Assembly (NCBI GenBank): GCA_022448985.1
Contig: JAKVCR010000029.1
Span: 1-40,756 of the forward strand
Length of the DNA stretch: 40,756 nucleotides
Source of the DNA: Roseibacillus sp.
Lineage (GTDB): Bacteria; Verrucomicrobiota; Verrucomicrobiia; Verrucomicrobiales; Akkermansiaceae
Direction: 5' to 3'
Positions 32,222 to 39,361 of this stretch are shown in pieces. A model generated the notes under the pieces. It was given only the letters and a program-made list of their open reading frames with translations, searched no databases and was not told the origin of the DNA. The position numbers and the translations under genes are program-made. Within the stretch, counting starts at the first letter, position 1; each line of letters opens with the position of its first letter.

Positions 32222-35200
32222 TTGAAATCTGTCCAAATCTTCCGCTGGCTTCATCACTTCAAGGCTATCGTCCTGATGGTCTCTATCATCGCGATCCTGG
32301 GACTACTGGCGGGCCTTTACTTGCTGAACTCCCATGGCTTCGCAGGCCGCTGGAGTGAACGCATCGCGGCGGAACTGGCCCGACGGGGAATTCATGCTCA
32401 ATTCGAATCGGTCCGCTTCTCTCCTACCCGGGGCGTGATTGCGACTAAGGTCCACTTCTTCACAGACGAAACGCGGGAGGAAGTCTACGCCAGCGTCCCC
32501 GTCCTGCGATTTGATGTCGATCGCGGCAAGGCCTTCCGGGGTAAGTTGCAGGTTCGCCGGGTCTACCTGCAGGATGCCCAGCTCTCCATTCCAGTAGGCA
32601 ACGGCAATTCCCTCCGAATCGAGGACCTGACCGGCCGCGCTAGTGTGGACCGCCACAATCGTCTCCGGGTGGAAGCTGACCGGGGCACACTGCGTGGCAT
32701 GAAGTTTCAATTGGACATCGAACTGGATGGCTTCCAGCTCGGCGACCTGCGCGGTGGACTCAAGACAGAGGACAGTGCCGAGCGTCGTGCCGGTTTCACC
32801 AAGGACCTTTTCGAGGAACTGGCCCATTGGTCCTTCCCCTCCACCATCCCTCCGCTCCTTCAATTGCATGTCAAGGGGAACCTCGACCGTCCCGCCAGCA
32901 TCCGCACCACCATTTCTCTCAGCGCCCCGGAACTCATGCGCAGGGACTATGAAATGGAGAGCGTCCGCCTCTCCGCTGAACTCGACAGCCGTAGCCTCAC
33001 AATCGATGAACTGTCCTTCTCAGACGGCGCGGGCCAACTGAGCCTACAGGCGCACTACGACCTTGAGGACAAGACTGGCGGATACGAGGGCACATCCTCA
33101 ATTCAGATCACTGATCTGCTGCGCAATGGGCTCGGGGATGACACCCTCTCGCAGTTCATGTCCCCCCGTGGTCCACGGCTGAGGGCTCGTGGGAAGTTCG
33201 CCCTCAATGAGGATGGCCTCCAACTCAGCTCCATTGGCTCTCTGTCCTGTGACTACTTCCGCTTCCTCGGAATCCCCTTTGAGAAGGTCGACACCGAGTT
33301 TTCCTGGCAGAATGGTGATATCTATCTACGTAACCTCAGCGTCAAACACGAGGCGGGGGAATTGACCGGGGAAGTCAAGTTGAAGGACGATCTCGTCCAA
33401 TATCGTGCACGCACCAGCCTACCGTTATCTGCCTACCGGCCCTTCATGAAGGAAGAAAGCGGACTCGAGAGGGTGTTGGCAGAAAGCAAGTTCACCAGCG
33501 CAAGCCGTATTCTTGTGGATGCCAGGGGATCCATCCAGAGAAGCAACCTGCGTGACTGGGACGCTACCGGAACCTTCCGCGTAGAAAACTTCTTCTACAA
33601 CGAAGTGCCGGTCGTCCTCGTCGCTGCCGACTTCTACATGTCCCCCCTCGACTACATCTTCGACAACGTAGAAACGGTGTTCGACTACCGGCAACACGAA
33701 CGAAGTAACGAGTTCAAGGGACCAGCATCAGGGACGGCACGGGTCCGCCAGATCCATTTTGATGCTGAAACCAGGCTCACAAGCCTGGTCAATCTTGAGG
33801 GCAACGTCTGGCCTGGTCCCCTGCTTCAGCTGTTCAACCCCCGCACCGCCCAGCAAATCGCGGATATCTGCCGCTTCCGCAAGCCACCCCATCTCGTGGC
33901 CAATGGGATCATAGATCACCGTAAGCCCGGCAATCGCACCGATGTCCTCACCGTGGTCAAAACCGAAGGTCTGACCGACTGCACCTTCCTTGGCCAGTCC
34001 CTGGAAGTTGATGCTCTCGCAGGAATGATCCGGTCCCGCTACCAGCAGAACGAGATTTCCGAGCTCACCATGGAAACCCTGGGCGGAACGATCAAAGGCG
34101 ATGTCACACACCGTTCTCATCCCAACCGCGTATCCGTCCGCCTGCAGTGCCAGGGCCTGGATGCCTCCCGAATCGCCCGAACCTACCGGTTCCCAAAGGT
34201 GGTTCCCGGATCCCTGACAGCTTCCGTGGCGGCTGAGGTCAGCGAGAACCGACCCGATGAGGCAAAGCGCAGATGGGACGTTGAGGGAGCCTGCAACCTG
34301 GGCAAGTGCTCCTACAACGGAGTTTCTATCGCGGGAGGGTCCACCCGGTTCTCCGTCAATGCGCAGGGGTCTACCCTGACCGACAGCAAGCTGGAATTCG
34401 ACTACTCCGACTACGTTCTGAGAAAGCTCTACGGCGGCCCCGGCAGCGCGGTTGTGCAAGTGGACCGCATTCATCGCCATGAGATGAACCAGGTGATCGA
34501 GATCGTTAACCTCCGCGGCACTGCCTGGCCGGGCCCTCTCCTCGGCCTGGTCGATTCCAAGACAGCGGGCCTGATGGATGAAATGTTCGGCTTCAGGGAA
34601 CCACCGACATTCAGCACCTCCGGTCGACTCGATCACAACAAACCCGGAACCGGCACCCTCCTCGACTCCAGCATCAGGAGCCAGGGAATCGTCGACTATG
34701 ACTTTCTCGGCAAGACCCTCCAACTCACCGGAGTGTCCGCCAACATCAAGAGCACATTGGATCGCCATGAGGTTTCCGACCTCGCCTTCCAGGCCTTCCG
34801 GGGAACCGGAGCTGGAGCACTCACCATCACCAAGACCCCGGAAGAGCCCGCTCACATCAAGGCGGGGATCCGCTGGGACAACCTGAGCCTCTCCGAGATC
34901 GGCCGCAAATTCGCTTTCGAGAAGGATGCCCAGGGAACCCTCACCGGTCGCCTCGACTTCACCACTTTCGCCAAGCAAACCAATACCCTCAATGGCAAGG
35001 GTGTGATCGGGTTGCGGAATGGGCAACTTTTCAACGTGCCCATTTTCGGTCCCCTTTCCGTTCCTCTCGGAACAATCCTGAGCAAGGAGTTCAGTCACGA
35101 ACAGGCCCGGGACGCCTCCGCTACCTTCATTCTCAAGAATGGCGTCGTCCTTACCAACGACCTCCTCACCTCCACTCCCTCCACCACCTTCGTGGGGGAA

Positions 35201-35437
35201 GGCCGCATCAATCTGACCAACCAGCAGATGGACCTGACCATGCGCATGAATGCGCGGGGATTGCTCGGTCTGGTCACGCTCCCCCTCACTCCCTTGAGGG
35301 GTCTCTTTCAATTCCGGGGCCAGGGTCCTCTCAAAAAACCCATCTGGGCCGCCGCACCCTTCACCGAACCAGCCGGGGGGCGATCCCACGCCATTTTCAA
35401 GGATCCCCCGCGTGCCCAGATCGTGCCCGAACGCTGA
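32222..35437 (+). CDS. Giant AsmA-like / translocation-type membrane protein
   Basis: 1071 residues from TTG 32222; Met19 (ATG 32276) is an alternative and still leaves the transmembrane helix. Residues about 15-35 are one hydrophobic helix (IVLMVSIIAILGLLAGLYLL); the rest is predicted periplasmic and beta-rich. An AsmA-like C-terminal domain is clear near 905-1055: GVIGLRNGQLFNVPIFGPLS and RINLTNQQMDLTMRMNARG. The middle holds an internal duplication (nt about 33650-34250 and 34385-34975) sharing WPGPLL, GxxDHxKPG and FLG motifs. AsmA family proteins are thought to help lipids move between membranes. It stands alone between divergent and co-directional genes. The exact cargo is unknown. Confidence 0.85.
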   Translation: MKSVQIFRWLHHFKAIVLMVSIIAILGLLAGLYLLNSHGFAGRWSERIAAELARRGIHAQFESVRFSPTRGVIATKVHFFTDETREEVYASVPVLRFDVDRGKAFRGKLQVRRVYLQDAQLSIPVGNGNSLRIEDLTGRASVDRHNRLRVEADRGTLRGMKFQLDIELDGFQLGDLRGGLKTEDSAERRAGFTKDLFEELAHWSFPSTIPPLLQLHVKGNLDRPASIRTTISLSAPELMRRDYEMESVRLSAELDSRSLTIDELSFSDGAGQLSLQAHYDLEDKTGGYEGTSSIQITDLLRNGLGDDTLSQFMSPRGPRLRARGKFALNEDGLQLSSIGSLSCDYFRFLGIPFEKVDTEFSWQNGDIYLRNLSVKHEAGELTGEVKLKDDLVQYRARTSLPLSAYRPFMKEESGLERVLAESKFTSASRILVDARGSIQRSNLRDWDATGTFRVENFFYNEVPVVLVAADFYMSPLDYIFDNVETVFDYRQHERSNEFKGPASGTARVRQIHFDAETRLTSLVNLEGNVWPGPLLQLFNPRTAQQIADICRFRKPPHLVANGIIDHRKPGNRTDVLTVVKTEGLTDCTFLGQSLEVDALAGMIRSRYQQNEISELTMETLGGTIKGDVTHRSHPNRVSVRLQCQGLDASRIARTYRFPKVVPGSLTASVAAEVSENRPDEAKRRWDVEGACNLGKCSYNGVSIAGGSTRFSVNAQGSTLTDSKLEFDYSDYVLRKLYGGPGSAVVQVDRIHRHEMNQVIEIVNLRGTAWPGPLLGLVDSKTAGLMDEMFGFREPPTFSTSGRLDHNKPGTGTLLDSSIRSQGIVDYDFLGKTLQLTGVSANIKSTLDRHEVSDLAFQAFRGTGAGALTITKTPEEPAHIKAGIRWDNLSLSEIGRKFAFEKDAQGTLTGRLDFTTFAKQTNTLNGKGVIGLRNGQLFNVPIFGPLSVPLGTILSKEFSHEQARDASATFILKNGVVLTNDLLTSTPSTTFVGEGRINLTNQQMDLTMRMNARGLLGLVTLPLTPLRGLFQFRGQGPLKKPIWAAAPFTEPAGGRSHAIFKDPPRAQIVPER

Positions 35438-35558
35438 GGACTGGCCCAAACAGCCGCATGTAGCGATCCGGCGCGACCAGAGGCCCCCGGCATCCACCAG
35501 AGCTTGCGCCCTGGCACATTCTGCTTCACGGTCACTCCATTCAGAGGATTGAAGAACC

Positions 35559-35951
35559 ATGAGTGAACCCATTGCCAATAAAGAGGAGCAGTCCGAGGAA
35601 TCCCCTTCCACCCAACAGGCAGCCAACGACCTGCGCAGGGCCGCCGGCGAAAAAGCCCGCCCGATCGCCCAGAGTCCCGAAGAAAGGGCACAGTTGCTTA
35701 AGGAATCCGCTGCCCAGAAAGCACAAAAATTCCGCGAATATGCTGGCGAGAAGGCTACCCAGATTGCCGATGTTGCTGGTGAGAAAGCTGCTCAGTTCAA
35801 GGATGCCGCCGGCGAACACTGGGAAGAAACCCGGGTCAAGGCGCGCGAAGTTCACGCCGATCTGGAAGAGTATATCCGGCAACATCCTACCAAGTCCGTC
35901 CTCGTCGCGGCTGGGGTGGGATTCCTGCTGGGCCTGATCGTGCGCAGGTAA
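35559..35951 (+). CDS. YqjD/ElaB/DUF883-like membrane-anchored protein
   Basis: 130 residues. The N-terminal two-thirds are polar and strongly helical with repeated AGEKA motifs (YAGEKATQIADVAGEKAAQFKDAAGEHW), a probable coiled coil. The C-terminus has one short hydrophobic helix ending GVGFLLGLIVRR, the GxxxG...RR tail of the DUF883/YqjD family, which anchors the protein in the inner membrane and in E. coli binds ribosomes. ATG 35559 is preceded by a weak GAGGA. The next two genes are also small membrane proteins in the order of E. coli yqjD-yqjE-yqjK, so this is probably the equivalent stress or stationary-phase operon. Confidence 0.85.
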   Translation: MSEPIANKEEQSEESPSTQQAANDLRRAAGEKARPIAQSPEERAQLLKESAAQKAQKFREYAGEKATQIADVAGEKAAQFKDAAGEHWEETRVKAREVHADLEEYIRQHPTKSVLVAAGVGFLLGLIVRR

Positions 35952-36021
35952 ACGACCCGGATCTCTGTTCCCCTCCTCTTTCCCGATCCATTCTCCTCTC
36001 CCCTAGCTCTTGCGACGCGCC

Positions 36022-36507
36022 ATGCCCGGCTGGTTTCCAAAGTCCGGCTCATCCCCCGGTCCCCCGCCCAAAAGTGATAAACAGGGTTCCCCCGGGGAAT
36101 CGACCCAACAGTTCCGGGAGGGTCTCGGGGATCATCTGAAAGCACGCGCTGAGCTCCTCGCCATCGAAACGCGCGAAGCAGGTGAGGTACTGGCCCGCAA
36201 GGGATCACTCGCACTCGTCGCTGCCACGCTTCTCTTCTTCGGTTATGCCCTCATCCTGGTCACTGTTGTCTTCCTCCTTGGAGAATGGGTGGAAAGCTTA
36301 TCCGATCAGCTCTCCGGATGGGGATGGCAACTAACTGCCCTTACCATCGGGTTTCTCCATTTTCTGTTCGCTCTCGCTCTTTTCAGAAAGCTGAAACAGA
36401 GCCGCGAGCTCACCCTCTTCGAATTTACCCGGGCAGAACTCAACAAAGACCGCGAATGGCTCAACAAAAGCAAAACCTCCGCGAACGAAAACGAGAACTC
36501 GTCCTGA
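36022..36507 (+). CDS. YqjE-like / phage-holin-superfamily III membrane protein
   Basis: 161 residues from ATG 36022 (MPGWFPKSGS); a TTG 12 bases upstream is possible. A polar N-terminus with an amphipathic stretch (LKARAELLAIETREAGEVLARKG) leads to two hydrophobic helices: SLALVAATLLFFGYALILVTVVFLL and LTALTIGFLHFLFALALF. This is the layout of YqjE and of holin-superfamily-III small membrane proteins. In E. coli yqjE follows yqjD, as here (70 bases). The real role is unknown and nothing here suggests a phage. The next small gene overlaps its 3' end by 52 bases in another frame. Confidence 0.8.
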   Translation: MPGWFPKSGSSPGPPPKSDKQGSPGESTQQFREGLGDHLKARAELLAIETREAGEVLARKGSLALVAATLLFFGYALILVTVVFLLGEWVESLSDQLSGWGWQLTALTIGFLHFLFALALFRKLKQSRELTLFEFTRAELNKDREWLNKSKTSANENENSS

Positions 36508-36833
36508 GCCTGGATGCCTCCCGCCTCCGGGTTGTTGAAACCTCAGTCAATCTGAGGCGACGACTCAACCCCATCCACGTGGCCTCCTCCTACCTGAGGC
36601 GCCATCCCCTGCAGATCTTCGGAACTACCTCACTCGGAGTAGCGCTTCTCACCCTGCTACTTTTCCCGCGCAGCCGCTCCGAGGGCCAAAAACCTCCAAA
36701 ATCACTAAGCCGACACATCGTGGGCTGGATTATCTCATTGATGAAAGCCTCAATCCGCAGCTGGTTACTCACTCAGGCCAGGAGCTATCTCCGGACGAAA
36801 CAGCCGGAGACGGATTCCTTGCTTGGCCCCTAG
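36456..36833 (+). CDS. Small membrane protein, YqjK-like position
   Basis: 125 residues from ATG 36456 (MAQQKQNLRERKRELVLSLDASRLRVVE). The frame is open upstream to 36285, but that part looks like a shadow of the YqjE-like gene, and the start overlaps the latter by 52 bases, as coupled genes often do. A basic N-terminus (QNLRERKRELVLSLDASRLRV) precedes one hydrophobic stretch (FGTTSLGVALLTLLLF); a weaker one lies near WIISLMKASIRSWLL. Position and layout match YqjK downstream of YqjD and YqjE, although the sequence similarity is too low to assert homology. Function unknown. Confidence 0.65.
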   Translation: MAQQKQNLRERKRELVLSLDASRLRVVETSVNLRRRLNPIHVASSYLRRHPLQIFGTTSLGVALLTLLLFPRSRSEGQKPPKSLSRHIVGWIISLMKASIRSWLLTQARSYLRTKQPETDSLLGP

Positions 36834-36893
36834 CGGTTTCTATGGTTTCCACATCGCCATCACTCCGCTGTTACGCGAGGCGCCTTTAACCTC

Positions 36894-37976
36894 ATGTCCG
36901 AACATCAAGTCCTTGCTCACGTCGATGAATACCTTGCTATCGGCATAGAGTATGATTGCTCTGACATTCACCTCCCTACTCGATATCCCCCAGCCTGGCG
37001 CCGCTATGGCAGCTTGGCTCCTATCTGGGACGACCATCCGCCCCTCACTTCTGAGGACACCGAGCGCCTCGCCCGCTCGTTTTTGGCTGAACGAGAATGG
37101 AGCCGCCTCCAGGAAATTGGAGATGTTGACTTCGCCTACCAGAACGAACAGGGACGCTTCCGTGCCTCCGTGGTGAAACAGCGTCTCGGTCTCGATATCG
37201 TATTCCGCATCATCAGCACAGAGTTGCGCGACCTTCCCGCCCTGGGTCTTCCCGTCGACCATCTCATCCCGCTCACCCGCTACCACAACGGTCTCCTGCT
37301 GGTCACGGGTTCAGTGGGATCCGGAAAATCAACTACTCTGGCTGCTCTCGTCGATTTTATCAATAAGGACCGTGAGGACCACATCCTCACTCTGGAGGAT
37401 CCCATTGAATACGTCTTTGATTCCAAGAACTGCCACGTCAACCAGCGTGAAGTTCACTCGCACACCGAATCATTCCCGAAGGCCCTGCGGGGAGCCCTGC
37501 GAGAGGATCCCGACGTCATCATGGTGGGGGAAATGCGGAACCTCGAAACCATTTCACTGGCCCTCACCGCCGCCGAAACGGGTCACCTCGTCCTTGCCAC
37601 TCTTCACACCGGAAATGCCCCCCGGACCCTGGACCGGATCCTTGATGTCTTCCCGGTCGACCAGCGTGGCCAGATCCGCGTGATGGTCTCCGAATCGCTC
37701 CGCGGCATCATCTCCCAGCAACTGGTCCCTAACATTGAGGGAGACGGGCGCTGCCTCGCTCTCGAACTTCTTGTAAATACTCCTGCAGTTGCGGCCACCA
37801 TCCGGGACGGAAAGACCTTCATGCTCCCGGGGATCATGCAGACGGGTAAGAACGTTGGCATGATCACGATGGATGAATCGCTTCGAAACCTTTACGTTCA
37901 AGGAGAAATCACACAGGAGGAAGCACTCTTCCGCTGTGAGGACAAGGTTCAGATGAAATCGTTTTTCCAGTCCTGA
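36894..37976 (+). CDS. Type IV pilus retraction ATPase, PilU-like
   Basis: 360 residues of the PilT/PilU secretion-ATPase family. Walker A is GSVGSGKST (139-147), the Asp box LTLEDPIEY (165-173), Walker B DVIMVGEMRNLET (207-219) and the His box HLVLATLHT (231-239). The C-terminal segment with QQLVP...GRCLALELLVNTP resembles PilU more than PilT, so I read this as the PilU-like partner. The N-terminus CSDIHLPTRYPPAWRRYG is the usual SDLHL-type domain with changed residues, and Walker A has S-V where most PilT proteins have P-T. It would pull type IV pilus fibres by removing pilins. It lies 12 bases before the next ATPase gene; no other pilus gene is in the window. Confidence 0.9.
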   Translation: MSEHQVLAHVDEYLAIGIEYDCSDIHLPTRYPPAWRRYGSLAPIWDDHPPLTSEDTERLARSFLAEREWSRLQEIGDVDFAYQNEQGRFRASVVKQRLGLDIVFRIISTELRDLPALGLPVDHLIPLTRYHNGLLLVTGSVGSGKSTTLAALVDFINKDREDHILTLEDPIEYVFDSKNCHVNQREVHSHTESFPKALRGALREDPDVIMVGEMRNLETISLALTAAETGHLVLATLHTGNAPRTLDRILDVFPVDQRGQIRVMVSESLRGIISQQLVPNIEGDGRCLALELLVNTPAVAATIRDGKTFMLPGIMQTGKNVGMITMDESLRNLYVQGEITQEEALFRCEDKVQMKSFFQS

Positions 37977-37988
37977 CCCCCTCTCCCC

Positions 37989-39098
37989 ATGGCGAGAATA
38001 GACGCATATTTCACGCACCTCATCGAGTCTGGCGGCTCGGACCTGCACCTCTCGGAAGGAGCTCCCCCAAAAGTTCGAATTCACGGATCCATTTCGCCCA
38101 TCCCCGATCAACCCATCCTTGAAGGCGACGACTTCAAGGATCTTCTGGCTGAGATCTGCGATCCGGAAGCCTTCCAGGGGTATCTTGAAAGCGGGGACCT
38201 CGACTTCGCCTACGAGATGGATGAAGAATCCCGCTTTCGTTGCAACTACCTCCAGCAGAAGAACGGACTTGCTGCCGTATTCCGTCTCATCCCCACCGAG
38301 ATTGCCTCTCTGGAGCAGTTGAATATTCCCACCGTGGTGAAGGAATTCGGACACATGCGCTCCGGACTGGTCCTCGTTACCGGACCCACTGGATCCGGAA
38401 AATCCACTACGCTCGCAGCCCTCCTCGATTACATCAACACAAACTTCGCTCGCCATATTATCACGGTAGAAGAGCCGATCGAGTTCGTGCACCGTAACAA
38501 AAGCAGTATCATCACGCAGCGGGAAGTCCCTATCCAGACCCCCACCTTTGCTGACGGCCTGCGGGCCGCCCTGCGGGAAGATGCCGACATTGTGCTTGTA
38601 GGTGAGATGCGTGACCTGGAAACCATCTCCCTCGCTCTCACTGCGGCCGAGACCGGACTCCTTGTCTTCGGCACGTTACACACAAACAACGCACGCAAGA
38701 CCGTCGATCGCCTTGTTGATGTTTTCCCGGCCGACCAGCAATCCCAGGTACGCACCATGCTCGCGGCTTCCCTGCGGGGCGTGGTGGCCCAGTTGCTCAT
38801 GAAACGCAGCGACAAACCCGGACGCGTCGCTGTGAATGAAATCATGTTCGCCACCCCCGCAGTCTCAGCCATCATCCGGGAAGGCCAGACCCAGAAGCTC
38901 TACGACGTCATCATTGGCGGAAAAGCAGAGGGCATGCAGTTCATGGATGAATCCATCTGGGGAAAACTGCGCTCAGGCACGGTAACTCCCCAAGAGGCCT
39001 ACATGAAGGCCATCGACAAGACACGCTTCAAGAAGTTCCTCCCCGAAGAGCATGCCGCGCTCGGCGAAGCCTCGGGAGAGAACCCCATGGAGCACTAG
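37989..39098 (+). CDS. pilT: Type IV pilus retraction ATPase, PilT-like
   Basis: 369 residues of the PilT family. The N-terminal domain has SGGSDLHLSEGAPPKVRIHGSI. Walker A is GPTGSGKST (132-140), the Asp box ITVEEPIEF (158-166, EEP where EDP is usual) and Walker B IVLVGEMRDLET (201-212). The His box reads LLVFGTLHT (224-232), with Leu in place of the first His. VDRLVDVFPADQQSQVRTMLAASLRGVVAQLL matches PilT. It would retract type IV pili for twitching motility, adhesion or DNA uptake. It starts 12 bases after the PilU-like gene, so the pair is co-transcribed. A hairpin follows its stop. Confidence 0.9.
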   Translation: MARIDAYFTHLIESGGSDLHLSEGAPPKVRIHGSISPIPDQPILEGDDFKDLLAEICDPEAFQGYLESGDLDFAYEMDEESRFRCNYLQQKNGLAAVFRLIPTEIASLEQLNIPTVVKEFGHMRSGLVLVTGPTGSGKSTTLAALLDYINTNFARHIITVEEPIEFVHRNKSSIITQREVPIQTPTFADGLRAALREDADIVLVGEMRDLETISLALTAAETGLLVFGTLHTNNARKTVDRLVDVFPADQQSQVRTMLAASLRGVVAQLLMKRSDKPGRVAVNEIMFATPAVSAIIREGQTQKLYDVIIGGKAEGMQFMDESIWGKLRSGTVTPQEAYMKAIDKTRFKKFLPEEHAALGEASGENPMEH

Positions 39099-39168
39099 CC
39101 TCGGAATAGCGTTCGGGACCGGCCAGGCCTCCGATTTCCGGGAGACCTGCTGTCTGCGAACCGTGCCA

Positions 39169-39193
39169 GTCCCCCACCCGCTGAGCAGGGGAC
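39169..39193 (+). terminator. Hairpin downstream of the pilus ATPase pair
   Basis: GTCCCC (39169-39174) pairs perfectly with GGGGAC (39188-39193) around a 13-base loop, with only a weakly T-rich tail (ATTCTGGGTTCT). It lies 70 bases after the pilT stop and before the promoter-like pair of the next gene, where a terminator would fit. Confidence 0.38.
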
Positions 39194-39305
39194 ATTCTGG
39201 GTTCTAGGCTCAGAATTACTCACATTCGCTCACAACCGTATTCCCAATGGCGACTGGAAAAACCATGAACTGGCTCTGCAGAATCCTTCAATCTGGACTG
39301 CGCAA

Positions 39306-39333
39306 TTGACGGTGCCCGGGAACTCCCTAACTT
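39306..39333 (+). promoter_or_regulatory. Candidate sigma70 promoter of the zinc-ribbon/PEPA gene
   Basis: TTGACG (39306-39311), 16 bases, TAACTT (39328-39333): 5/6 and 3/6 consensus matches, 28 bases before the ATG at 39362. Confidence 0.35.
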
Positions 39334-39361
39334 GTCCTTGGCCTCTCTCCGCAAAACGCCC

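Noticed and set aside
31633..32358. Plus-strand open frame over the metallo-hydrolase gene and into the AsmA-like gene
   Set aside because: Opposite a protein with an intact HxHxDH motif; translation has no recognisable domain.
33728..35626. A 632-codon open frame antisense to the AsmA-like gene
   Set aside because: Low-complexity, glycine- and glutamate-rich, no start signal and no domain; a shadow of the coding strand.
36022..36507. Holin-like protein as a sign of prophage
   Set aside because: It lies in a yqjD-yqjE-like chromosomal cluster, with no phage gene nearby.
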